Source: Pseudomonadota bacterium (GTDB taxonomy: Bacteria > Pseudomonadota > Alphaproteobacteria > Dongiales > Dongiaceae). From it: 64,000 nucleotides of DNA. The translations under genes and the position numbers were made by a program. This document shows, piece by piece, positions 15,647 to 26,076 of this stretch. The notes below the pieces were generated by a model, which saw only the letters and a list, made by a program, of their open reading frames with translations, made no database searches and was not told where the DNA came from. The stretch is taken from contig JACPDN010000010.1 of the NCBI GenBank assembly GCA_016183985.1, forward strand, positions 496,001 through 560,000, given 5' to 3'. Within the stretch, counting starts at the first letter, position 1, and every line of letters begins with the position of its first letter.

Positions 15647-16495
15647 CTACTTCTTCACCTTCTTCATGACCTTTTCGAGGAAGGTCGGGTGCTTGCCCCA
15701 TTCGACGCGGTCGGGGATGGGTTCGGTGGTGGCGCGTTCGACCAGTTTTTCCCGCATGCTGCGGATCATGCGGCCGACCTCTTCGGCCTCGACATTCTCG
15801 GCCAAGGTTTCGGTGGTCCGGGTGAGGCCGAGATCGCTTTCGGTGATATCCATTTCGTTTGCTGCCTGCACGATGCGTTCTGAGATCTGCTGCGGTGAGA
15901 CGTCGGCGCCGTGCAGCACGGCATACTGGCCGAGATCTGGCTTGGTGACGATGCCGGTATCGGTTGCTTCCACCAGCACCTCGCCGATGCGCTTGTCGAG
16001 GGCATCGCGGCGTTCCTGGGTCATCTTGCCGAAGCTGCGTTCAGAGACAGCCTTCGACTGGAAGAGCGTCATGCCGAGCTTGCCGGCGCCTTGTTTGGCG
16101 ACACCCTTGGCAAGCTGGCCGAATTCGTCGCCCGTTGCCATGGGGTCGGTATCGACGATGCTGGCAAGCGGGGCATAGCCGCGCGAATTGCTGGCCGAGA
16201 GCATCAGCCACCAGGTCTTGGCGCGGTTGCCCGTGCGAGCGTTGAGTTCGAAAATTTTCTCGCCGATGATGGGCGTGTGGATGCGCGCGGTCGCCGTGGT
16301 GGCGCCGGTCTGCAGCAACAGCTTGGCCATGAAGCGCAGGAAGAGCAGACGGTCTTCCTGTGCCACGAAATTCACCAGATGATCATCGACAAGTCCGCGC
16401 AAAGGCCTTCCGAAATGTTTACCGAAATTGCCGCGCGCCTCGTGGATCCGGGTTGCCTGATCGATCAGAAAAGACATGTCCCAACTATCGGACAT
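15647..16495 (-). CDS. Hypothetical protein with possible N-terminal PAS-like domain
   Basis: A 282-residue soluble protein from ATG 16495. Residues about 5-110 (FLIDQATRIHEARGNFGKHF, then LVNFVAQEDRLLFLRFMAKLL and a strand-rich section ending TWWLMLSAS) have the rhythm of a PAS fold. The rest is helical and charged, with a Lys-rich end. No catalytic motif is visible. It is convergent with the solute-binding protein gene and separated by only 7 bases from it. The domain call is by eye and tentative. Confidence 0.5.
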   Translation of the reverse strand: MSDSWDMSFLIDQATRIHEARGNFGKHFGRPLRGLVDDHLVNFVAQEDRLLFLRFMAKLLLQTGATTATARIHTPIIGEKIFELNARTGNRAKTWWLMLSASNSRGYAPLASIVDTDPMATGDEFGQLAKGVAKQGAGKLGMTLFQSKAVSERSFGKMTQERRDALDKRIGEVLVEATDTGIVTKPDLGQYAVLHGADVSPQQISERIVQAANEMDITESDLGLTRTTETLAENVEAEEVGRMIRSMREKLVERATTEPIPDRVEWGKHPTFLEKVMKKVKK

Positions 16496-16680
16496 CAAAT
16501 CCCCGCGTTAATGGTTGGTATCGCTCGCCCCTGTCTCCAATCTGACAACAGTTGGTTAAGTAATGGTGAAAAACCCCGATTTTCTGCCCACGCATAATCG
16601 CTAAAAAGCCCCATAAACACGCGCGAAATGAGGCGTTCCGGGCATGCTGCCAGCACGTCGCGCCAGCACCCCTTTTGGCG

Positions 16681-16719
16681 ACAGCACGCCGGCCGATTTT
16701 TGATCTTCCGGCGTGCTGT
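16681..16719. repeat. Perfect 12-bp inverted repeat hairpin
   Basis: ACAGCACGCCGG (16681-16692) pairs perfectly with CCGGCGTGCTGT (16708-16719) across a 15-base T-rich loop. It follows the 3' end of the minus-strand aldo-keto reductase gene, so termination is plausible, but no T-run follows on that strand. The rest of 16496-16730 holds no gene that I can support. Confidence 0.55.
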
Positions 16720-16730
16720 GCGGGGGTGCT

Positions 16731-17765
16731 TCACACCGCCGGCGGATTGAGCCGCGCGAAGGCTGCTTGCCGGTAATAGGGGAAATGGGGATAGGCCGCC
16801 TCCGTGGCGCTCGCGGCATCGAGGGCCTTCACCTGATCCGGTGTCAGGTTCCACCCCACGGCACCCAGATTCTGCTTCAGCTGTTCTTGCGTGCGAGCGC
16901 CGATGATGACCGATGCCACGGTGGGGCGTTGCAGCAGCCAGTTGAGGGCCACCTGCGGCACCGACTTGCCGGTCTCGGCGGCAACCGCATCAAGCGCGTC
17001 GACAATGCGGTAGAGCCGCTCCTCATCGACCGGCGGGCCGAAGCTTGCGGTTTCATGGAGGCGGCTGGTTTCGGGGAGCTTCGCCCCGCGCCGCACCTTG
17101 CCGGTGAGGCGACCCCAGCCGAGCGGGCTCCAGACCAATGCGCCCAACCCCTGGTCGCGTCCCAGCGGCATCAGCTCCCATTCATAGTCGCGGCCGATGA
17201 GGGAATAATAGGCCTGGTTCGCCACATAGCGCGGCCAACCGTTCTTATCCGCAACGCTGAGCGATTTCATGATCTGCCAGCCGGCGAAATTGGAGACGCC
17301 GATATAGCGGATCTTGCCGGCGCGAATGAGGCCATCCAGCGTCTCCAGCACTTCCTCGACCGGCGTTCCCGCATCGAAGGCATGGAGCTGCAGCAGATCG
17401 ATGTAATCGGTGCCAAGGCGCCTCAGCGCATCCTCGACCGCGCGGATGAGGCGGATGCGCGAGGTGCCGGCATCATTGGGACCATCACCCATGGGCAGGC
17501 CCGTCTTGGTCGAAATCAGCACGGCATCGCGCCGCCCCTTGATCGCCGCCCCCAGTACCTCTTCCGAGGCGCCATTCGAATAGACATCGGCCGTGTCGAA
17601 GAGATTGAGCCCGGCCTCCAGGCAGATATCGACCATGCGACGGGCTTCCGCTGCATCGGTCTGGCCCCAGGCGCCGAAGAGCGGGCCGGCGCCGCCGAAT
17701 GTGCCGGCGCCGAAACTCAAGGCCGGCACCATCAGCCCGGAATTTCCAAGACGACGATATTCCAT
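16731..17765 (-). CDS. Aldo/keto reductase
   Basis: A 344-residue NADPH-dependent oxidoreductase of the TIM-barrel AKR superfamily. The complete catalytic tetrad is visible: Asp and Tyr in LFDTADVYSNG, Lys in LISTKTGLP, His in DLLQLHAFD. The late segment VASVIIGARTQEQL is the cofactor-binding loop. It is downstream of the MFS exporter gene with a 33-base gap and the same direction, so probably one transcript, with control from the divergent LysR gene. The substrate is unknown; the family reduces aldehydes and ketones. Confidence 0.92.
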   Translation of the reverse strand: MEYRRLGNSGLMVPALSFGAGTFGGAGPLFGAWGQTDAAEARRMVDICLEAGLNLFDTADVYSNGASEEVLGAAIKGRRDAVLISTKTGLPMGDGPNDAGTSRIRLIRAVEDALRRLGTDYIDLLQLHAFDAGTPVEEVLETLDGLIRAGKIRYIGVSNFAGWQIMKSLSVADKNGWPRYVANQAYYSLIGRDYEWELMPLGRDQGLGALVWSPLGWGRLTGKVRRGAKLPETSRLHETASFGPPVDEERLYRIVDALDAVAAETGKSVPQVALNWLLQRPTVASVIIGARTQEQLKQNLGAVGWNLTPDQVKALDAASATEAAYPHFPYYRQAAFARLNPPAV

Positions 17766-17798
17766 GATGTTTGTCCTTAAAACGGATGTTGAGCGGGA

Positions 17799-18974
17799 TC
17801 AGGCGATGGCGGCCGCGATGGCGGCGCGCCGGTTGGAAAGCCTTGTTGCCACGAAGGCGACCACGATCGCGGCGACAGGGAAGAGGGCGGCCGCCAGCGG
17901 CACGGCATTGAGGCCGGGACCGTGCTCGATGACGACACCGCCCGCCCAGGCGCCGATGGCATTGCCGAGGTTGAAGGCCGCGATATTGAAGCTGGAGGCA
18001 AGGCTCTGCCCCGCGCCCTCAGCCTTGGAGAGCACCCACATCTGCAACGGTGCCACCGTGGCAAAGCCGGCAGCACCCAGCAGGCCCACCGCCACCACCG
18101 CCGCCGGTTGCGACCACAGGGCCGGCATGGTCAGTGCCAGCGCCACGCCAAGCGCTGCCATCGATCCGAACACGGTGGCGATGAGGTTGCGATCGGCAAG
18201 CTTGCCGCCGATGAGATTGCCGATGATGAGACCGCCGCCGAAGACCAGCAGGATCGGTGAGACGGCCGTGTCGGCAAAGCCGGCAATCCCGGTCAGCATG
18301 GGTGCGACATAGGTGAAGACGGCAAAGACGCCGGCATAGCCGAGAACCGTGGTGAGCAGGCCGAGCAGCACGGGCGCCCGCAGGATCGCCTTCAAATCGC
18401 TGCGCCAATCGCTCACCTCGGGTGCCGATTCATCCTGCGGCACCAGCATGGCGATGACGGCGAGCGCCACGGCACCCACGGCGGCCACCGCCCAGAAAGT
18501 GGCGCGCCAGCCGAATTCCTGGCCCAGCCATGTCCCGAAGGGCACGCCGAGGATATTGGCGACGGTGAGGCCGGTGAACATGACGGCGATGGCCGAGGCG
18601 CGCTTCTCCTGTGCCACCAATCCCGTCGCGACGACTGAGCCGACGCCGAAGAAGGTGCCGTGGGCCAGGGCAGTGAGAACGCGCGCAGCGGCAAGCCAGC
18701 CATAGCTGGGGGCGAGCGCACAGGCGGCATTCCCCAGCGTGAAGATCACCATCAGCGCGATCAGCACGGTCTTGCGGGGCCAGCGCGCGGTGAGGGCGGT
18801 GAGGACCGGCGCGCCGACAACGACACCCAGCGCATAGCCGGAAATGAGCAGGCCGGCGCTGGCGATGGTGACGCCAAGCTCACGGCTCACCTCCAGCAGC
18901 AGACCCATGATGACGAATTCAGTGACGCCGATGCCGAACGCGCCGGCGGTCAGTGCATAAAGTGCCAAAGGCAT
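17799..18974 (-). CDS. Major facilitator superfamily exporter (DHA1, arabinose-efflux-like)
   Basis: A protein of about 391 residues with twelve predicted helices. The start MPLALYALTAGAFGIGVTEFVIMGLL is typical of AraJ/YdhP-type DHA1 exporters. The inter-helix motif ALTARWPRKTVL (motif A position) is present. ATG 18974 has GATGAGGC ahead of it; an in-frame ATG at 18986 is less well supported. It is probably a drug or metabolite exporter, co-transcribed with the aldo-keto reductase gene and divergent from a LysR gene that likely regulates both. Confidence 0.9.
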   Translation of the reverse strand: MPLALYALTAGAFGIGVTEFVIMGLLLEVSRELGVTIASAGLLISGYALGVVVGAPVLTALTARWPRKTVLIALMVIFTLGNAACALAPSYGWLAAARVLTALAHGTFFGVGSVVATGLVAQEKRASAIAVMFTGLTVANILGVPFGTWLGQEFGWRATFWAVAAVGAVALAVIAMLVPQDESAPEVSDWRSDLKAILRAPVLLGLLTTVLGYAGVFAVFTYVAPMLTGIAGFADTAVSPILLVFGGGLIIGNLIGGKLADRNLIATVFGSMAALGVALALTMPALWSQPAAVVAVGLLGAAGFATVAPLQMWVLSKAEGAGQSLASSFNIAAFNLGNAIGAWAGGVVIEHGPGLNAVPLAAALFPVAAIVVAFVATRLSNRRAAIAAAIA

Positions 18975-19059
18975 GATTTGCCTCATCTTTCAAAAGGACA
19001 TGCGGGACTTCCGCAAAAGATAGGCAAGATGCCGCCGATGAATTAGACTGGCATAAATC

Positions 19060-19075
19060 AAATCATTTATGATTT
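19060..19075. promoter_or_regulatory. Candidate LysR operator
   Basis: AAATCA-TTTA-TGATTT is a perfect AT-rich dyad 10 bases before the LysR start, in the region shared with the divergent MFS gene. It contains the T-N11-A pattern expected for LysR-type regulators. Binding is inferred from position and symmetry. Confidence 0.5.
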
Positions 19076-19085
19076 TAATTCACAT

Positions 19086-19994
19086 ATGGCGAGCCACGAG
19101 ATCAACCGATCCGGCGAGATGGAGGTTTTCACCCGCGTGGTGGAGCTGGGCGGCTTCTCGCAGGCCGCACGGGCCTGCCGCCTCACCCCGTCCGCCGTGA
19201 GCAAGCTGGTATCCCGGCTCGAGGCACGATTGGGTGCGCGCCTCCTCAACCGCTCGACCCGCAAGCTGCTGCTGACGCCGGAAGGGCAGGGCTTCTATGA
19301 ACGCGCCGCACGGATCCTGGCCGACCTCGCCGATGCCGAGCGCAGCGTCGCGACGGGCGAGATGCCCATGGGGCGCATTCGCCTCAACACCAGCGCTTCT
19401 TATGCGACGCATATCCTGGCCAAGATCCTGCCGGGCTTCATCGCGCGCTATCCGGCGGTGACGCTCGATCTCGTGCTCACGGACGCCATCGTCGATCTCC
19501 TCGCCGACCGGACCGATGTCGCCATTCGCGCCGGGCCGATGAAAAGCTCCAGCCTTACCGCACGCAAGCTCGGCGATACGCCCATGCAGATCGTGGCGTC
19601 ACCCGCCTATCTCGCGCAATTCGGAACACCGCACAGCGTCAAGGATCTCGACGGCCACAATCGGCTCGGCTTTGCCTATGTGCGCAGCGTCGATGGCTGG
19701 TTGCTACGTGACGCGACCGGCAAGGCGGTGACCGTGCCGGCCTCTGGCCGCGTGCAGGCGAGCGATGGCGAGGCTTTGCGCCATCTGGTGCTCGCCGGGG
19801 TCGGCATGGCGCGGCTCGCCGGCTTCACCGTGCGCGACGACATTGCCGCCGGCCGCCTGGTCCCGGTGCTGGACGACATCAACGCGCATGAGGACGAAGC
19901 CTTTCACGCCGTCTATGTCGGCCAGGGCGGGCCGTTGCCGACGCGCGTGCGTGCCTTGCTCGACTATCTGGCGGCATTCGGCCGGGTCAGCTGA
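19086..19994 (+). CDS. LysR-family transcriptional regulator
   Basis: A 302-residue regulator. The N-terminal winged helix-turn-helix is EVFTRVVELGGFSQAARACRLTPSAVSKLVSRLEARLGARLLNRSTRKLLLTPEG. A periplasmic-binding-protein-like effector domain covers about residues 90-300. It is divergent from the MFS/aldo-keto reductase pair and likely controls it. The stop overlaps the convergent PD-(D/E)XK gene by eight bases. Confidence 0.93.
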   Translation: MASHEINRSGEMEVFTRVVELGGFSQAARACRLTPSAVSKLVSRLEARLGARLLNRSTRKLLLTPEGQGFYERAARILADLADAERSVATGEMPMGRIRLNTSASYATHILAKILPGFIARYPAVTLDLVLTDAIVDLLADRTDVAIRAGPMKSSSLTARKLGDTPMQIVASPAYLAQFGTPHSVKDLDGHNRLGFAYVRSVDGWLLRDATGKAVTVPASGRVQASDGEALRHLVLAGVGMARLAGFTVRDDIAAGRLVPVLDDINAHEDEAFHAVYVGQGGPLPTRVRALLDYLAAFGRVS

Positions 19995-20568
19995 AGACTT
20001 CGACTGCATCGCCGCAATCGACGACAAGGCGGCACGGCGACAAGGCCGACATATCGATGGCTTTGCGTATGGTCGCTATGTCGCTTCCCGTCGCGACAAG
20101 ATAGATATAAGCCTCACCCGCCTCGACGATTGAGGCTTGCGCCTTGGCATCCTGCAATCGCGACGTCAGCTTGCGGGCGATATGCGCCGACCCTGCTTTG
20201 AGATGAATGGTCTTCACTTCGCAGGTGATCGCCCAGCCGGCGCGCTCGGCGATCAGATCCGGCCCGCGCGTCGCCATCGATATCGGCGCAAACGCGATCC
20301 CCGTGCAGCCGATCGTCTGCAGATAGATGAAAGCCCGCGCTTCATTGAAGCGGTCCTGCGCCTGCGGCCAGGCACGCAGCGGATTGCGCTGATCGATCTG
20401 GCACAGCGTGCTGGCCTTCAATGCCCGCCACGCCTCTTCCGGCAAAGCCGACAGCAGATCCTGCCAGTATTGCGCAGCGTCTTGCGGCAATCCACCCAGA
20501 TGACGCTGCCAGGCACGGCGTTTGGCCTTGCCGTCGATGCCGGCCATAAAATCGGCGATGCGTGGCAC
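19987..20568 (-). CDS. PD-(D/E)XK nuclease-fold protein of unknown role
   Basis: A 193-residue protein. The restriction-endonuclease-like signature is visible in order: E76 in RFNEARAFIY, P103-D104 in RGPDLIAE, and E117-x-K119 in ITCEVKTIH, with the strand-turn-strand layout between them. No methyltransferase or other restriction partner is adjacent. A DUF2239 gene lies six bases upstream on the same strand. The N-terminal 70 residues are helical with several Trp residues. It may be a repair or housekeeping nuclease, or a degenerate relative; function not assigned. Confidence 0.62.
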   Translation of the reverse strand: MPRIADFMAGIDGKAKRRAWQRHLGGLPQDAAQYWQDLLSALPEEAWRALKASTLCQIDQRNPLRAWPQAQDRFNEARAFIYLQTIGCTGIAFAPISMATRGPDLIAERAGWAITCEVKTIHLKAGSAHIARKLTSRLQDAKAQASIVEAGEAYIYLVATGSDIATIRKAIDMSALSPCRLVVDCGDAVEVFS

Positions 20569-20573
20569 GGTGC

Positions 20574-21155
20574 TTACACCTCCGTCACGTGATCATAGGC
20601 GAGTTTCAGTGCATGGGCGCGGATGTCGCCGGGCCAGTCTGCCATCTGCACTTCAAGCGTCGGCCGGTCGCCGGCATAGAGCGCGCGGATCGCCGCTTCG
20701 AAACCGGCAAGATCGCCCGCCATCGCCGACATGAAATGATAGGCCGCATCCTGCGCGCGGCGCTGGGCGCGCTTGGCTTCGGCCCAGCCGTCCTCGCGCT
20801 TGCGCGCCTCGTCGATGAGCTTGCGCAGGGCGACCGAGGCACCGCCGGATTGGGCGCCCAGCCATTCCCAATGCCGCGGCAGCAGGGTCACTTCGCGCGC
20901 GACGACGCCGAGCTTGGGCCGGCCGCGGCCGCGTGCCTCGCCGATCGCTTCGGCAGGCGGCGAGGCATAGCGCGCGGCGACCTCCGCCTCGCTTCCCCTG
21001 GTGTCGAGATCGATCGCCCGTCCGGTCGCATCGGCATAGATGAGAATGGGCGCGCCAGGTGTCGCTTCCGCGCGTTTCACGGCAAGGGCAATATGGCCCA
21101 GCGGGCCGGCAGCGAGGCGGTGCTGGCCAGCGAAGGCGGTATAGGTATCGGTCAT
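20574..21155 (-). CDS. DUF2239 family protein
   Basis: A 193-residue cytoplasmic protein. The N-terminus TYTAFAGQHRLAAGPLGHIALAVKRA, the ILIYADATGRAIDLDTRG strand pair and the central GRGRPKLGVVAREVTLLPRHW are hallmarks of DUF2239. The GRGRPKLGVV segment resembles an AT-hook-like basic patch, so nucleic acid binding is conceivable. AAGGAAAGAGCC precedes ATG 21155. A perfect 11-base inverted repeat lies in its promoter region. The PD-(D/E)XK gene follows six bases downstream. No function is known for the family. Confidence 0.85.
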   Translation of the reverse strand: MTDTYTAFAGQHRLAAGPLGHIALAVKRAEATPGAPILIYADATGRAIDLDTRGSEAEVAARYASPPAEAIGEARGRGRPKLGVVAREVTLLPRHWEWLGAQSGGASVALRKLIDEARKREDGWAEAKRAQRRAQDAAYHFMSAMAGDLAGFEAAIRALYAGDRPTLEVQMADWPGDIRAHALKLAYDHVTEV

Positions 21156-21186
21156 GGCTCTTTCCTTGGTAAGCGGGAGGCAATTA

Positions 21187-21227
21187 TTACCCGGATAAAT
21201 ATATGCGCGTCAATACTATCCGGGTAA
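21187..21227. promoter_or_regulatory. Perfect 11-bp inverted repeat, candidate operator
   Basis: TTACCCGGATA (21187-21197) and TATCCGGGTAA (21217-21227) are exact inverted copies, 30 bases apart centre to centre (about three helical turns), 32 bases upstream of the DUF2239 start. The spacing fits two dimers or a dimer of dimers on one DNA face. No regulator gene is adjacent, so the binder would be encoded elsewhere. Confidence 0.6.
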
Positions 21228-21362
21228 AATTAATTTATCTTGTAACTTGACAGGGTTAAGTGCTGCCCGGATGATCATCCCCAAGGGGTTGACCGCGATC
21301 GCCCCGTGAGGCTTTGGCTGGAGTATCGCGTCCGCATCTCCCAAAATGGAGTGGACGTCGCC

Positions 21363-22187
21363 ATGCCTGGTCCCGACAGCATTACCTCTCAGCAACTCTT
21401 CCGCCTCATCGGCCTGCCCGATTGTCCCGTCATTATCGATGTGCGCGATGACGATGATTTCGCAGCCGACCCACGCGTTATCCCAACCGCCACGCGCCGC
21501 GATTACACCCGCGTCGCCGATTGGGCGCGCGATTTGGCAGGGCACGCCGTCATCGTCACCTGCCAGCGCGGCCTGAAGCTCAGCCAAGGTGTCGCCGCCT
21601 GGCTGCGGCATGAAGGCATTGCTGCCGAAAGTCTCGATGGCGGGCATGAGGACTGGCTCGCCCAAAACGGCCCGCTGGTCCGCGACAGCGCGCTGCCCCG
21701 ACGCGATTCGCTTGGCCGGACATTGTGGGTCACGCGCGCGCGGCCGAAGATCGATCGCATCGCCTGCCCCTGGCTCATTCGCCGCTTCGTCGATCGCAAT
21801 GCCATCTTCCTCTTCGTCGCGCAAAGCGAGGTGATGAGCGTCGCCGATCGTTTCGGCGCCACACCCTTCGACATTGACGGCGCCTTTTGGAGCCACCGTG
21901 GCGAACGATGCACCTTCGACACGATGCTGGAGGAATTCGGCCTCAATTCAGATGTGTTGGAAAGATTGGCGGTCGTCGTGCGCGGTGCCGATACCGACCG
22001 GCTGGATCTGGCACCGCAATCGGCCGGCTTGCTCGCGGCCTCGCTGGGATTCTCGCGCATGTACAAGGACGACGTGGCACAGCTCGAAGCGAGCCTCTCG
22101 CTCTATGATGCCTTCTACCGCTGGTGCCGCGATGCCGTGGGCGAAGCCCATAATTGGGTGGGCCATCAGGGCAAAGCCGCCAAATGA
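21363..22187 (+). CDS. chrB: Rhodanese-ChrB fusion, chromate resistance protein
   Basis: A 274-residue fusion. Residues about 1-105 are a rhodanese domain with the active-site loop VTCQRGLKLSQG (Cys67). Residues about 120-270 are the ChrB C-terminal domain: LWVTRARPKIDRIACPWLIRRFVD and the later MYKDDVAQLEASLSLYDAFYRW. Fusions of this kind precede chrA in alphaproteobacteria and are thought to sense or assist chromate and sulfur handling. ATG 21363 (MPGPDSITS) is preferred to 21306. The stop overlaps the chrA start (ATGA), so the two are coupled. Confidence 0.88.
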   Translation: MPGPDSITSQQLFRLIGLPDCPVIIDVRDDDDFAADPRVIPTATRRDYTRVADWARDLAGHAVIVTCQRGLKLSQGVAAWLRHEGIAAESLDGGHEDWLAQNGPLVRDSALPRRDSLGRTLWVTRARPKIDRIACPWLIRRFVDRNAIFLFVAQSEVMSVADRFGATPFDIDGAFWSHRGERCTFDTMLEEFGLNSDVLERLAVVVRGADTDRLDLAPQSAGLLAASLGFSRMYKDDVAQLEASLSLYDAFYRWCRDAVGEAHNWVGHQGKAAK

Positions 22188-23512
22188 ATATGCCCGAGCG
22201 GAGATTGCCGACCTTTGGACAGGCGTTCAGGGTCTGGCTCAAAATCGGCCTGTTGTCCTTCGGTGGCCCGGCCGGGCAGATCGCGCTCATGCACCGTGTG
22301 GTGGTCGATGAACTGAAATGGGTCGGCGAGCGGCGGTTCCTGCACGCGCTCAATTTCTGCACCCTGCTGCCGGGGCCGGAGGCGCAGCAGCTTGCCACCT
22401 ATCTCGGCTGGCTGATGCATGGCGTGAGGGGCGGGCTGATGGCGGGCCTGCTCTTCATCCTGCCAGGCGCCCTCGTCATGCTGCTCCTCTCGCTTTCCTT
22501 TGTACTGCTGGGGCATCTGCCACTCATTGCGGGCCTGTTCTTCGGATTGAAATGCGCGGTGCTGGTGTTGGTGGTCGAAGCGCTGTTGCGCGTCGGCCGG
22601 CGTGCCTTGAAGGGCAAGGCCGCCTATGCCATGGCGGCCGCGGCCTTCATCGGCCTCTTCCTGCTGAAAATCCCGTTCCCGCTCATCGTCATCGGCGCAG
22701 GTGTGATCGGATTGCTGGCCCCACGCCATTTCACCCATCGCTGGCACGAGGCGGATGACGGCAGCGCCACGGCCTTGGTCGATGCCCTGCTGCTGGCTGA
22801 TCCGCAACGTGCGCAGCGTCTTGCAGGCCAGGCGCGGCGCGCCGGAATCGCCGCCGTCGCCCTGTGGCTGGTGCCGGCCTTGTTCCTCATTCTCGTCACC
22901 GGCGGCACCTATGGCGATATCGCTGCCTTCTTCTCGAAGATGGCCGTGGTCACCATGGGCGGTGCCTATGCGGTGTTGGCCTATGTGGCGCAGGATGCCG
23001 TGCAATCCTATCACTGGCTCACCGGGCCGGAGATGCTGACCGGATTGGGCTTGGCCGAAACGACGCCGGGACCGCTCATCCTGGTGCTGCAATTCGTGGG
23101 GTTCCTCGCGGGCTTTCGCGAAGGCGGCGTACCGGGTGCCTTTGCCGGTGCCGTCATCACGCTCTGGGTCACCTTTGCGCCGTGCTTCGCCTTCGTCTTC
23201 CTGGGGGCACCCTGGATCGAGAGGATGCAAGGGAGCCGCCTTCTCGCCGGCGGCCTCGCCGCCATCACCGCGGCCGTGGTGGGTGTCATCGCCAATCTGG
23301 CGTTGTGGTTCGCGCTTCATGTGCTCTTTGAGGCGCAAAGCACCGTGGCGCTGGGGCCGCTCCGGCTCGACCTGCCGGTGCTTTCCAGCATCGATCCCAC
23401 GGCAGCGATCCTGGCATTGCTCGCGGCCCTAGCCTTGTTCCGCTTTCGCTTAGGCCTCCTCGCCACGCTGGCGCTGACCTCCGCCTGCGGCCTGATCTTG
23501 ACGCTGATCTGA
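22184..23512 (+). CDS. chrA: Chromate efflux transporter ChrA (long-chain CHR family)
   Basis: A 442-residue inner-membrane protein with two homologous CHR halves. The first begins FGQAFRVWLKIGLLSFGGPAGQIALMHR with the signature continuing WVGERRFLHALNFCTLLPGPEAQQLATYLGW. The second half has FFSKMAVVTMGGAYAVLAYVAQ and TGLGLAETTPGPLILVLQFVGFLAG. It exports chromate using the proton gradient. It is translationally coupled to the rhodanese-ChrB gene and convergent with katG, with a palindromic repeat between. Confidence 0.94.
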   Translation: MNMPERRLPTFGQAFRVWLKIGLLSFGGPAGQIALMHRVVVDELKWVGERRFLHALNFCTLLPGPEAQQLATYLGWLMHGVRGGLMAGLLFILPGALVMLLLSLSFVLLGHLPLIAGLFFGLKCAVLVLVVEALLRVGRRALKGKAAYAMAAAAFIGLFLLKIPFPLIVIGAGVIGLLAPRHFTHRWHEADDGSATALVDALLLADPQRAQRLAGQARRAGIAAVALWLVPALFLILVTGGTYGDIAAFFSKMAVVTMGGAYAVLAYVAQDAVQSYHWLTGPEMLTGLGLAETTPGPLILVLQFVGFLAGFREGGVPGAFAGAVITLWVTFAPCFAFVFLGAPWIERMQGSRLLAGGLAAITAAVVGVIANLALWFALHVLFEAQSTVALGPLRLDLPVLSSIDPTAAILALLAALALFRFRLGLLATLALTSACGLILTLI

Positions 23513-23519
23513 AGCAACA

Positions 23520-23560
23520 CCCCTCACCCCGTTATCGCGGGGCGAGGGGTTGGGGTGAGA
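23520..23560. repeat. CCCCTCACCCC-type palindromic repeat (copy 1)
   Basis: CCCCTCACCCC (23520-23530), then CGCGGGGCGAGGGG and GGGGTGAG, form a GC-rich hairpin exactly between the convergent chrA and katG ends. Related copies lie at 38756-38806 and 54907-54949. This copy has no T-run but could act as a bidirectional terminator. Confidence 0.6.
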
Positions 23561-23565
23561 GGTGC

Positions 23566-26076
<2,511 letters not shown>

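Noticed and set aside
22166-23338. A 390-residue open frame opposite chrA
   Set aside because: Gln/His/Arg-rich translation typical of the antisense of a membrane protein gene.
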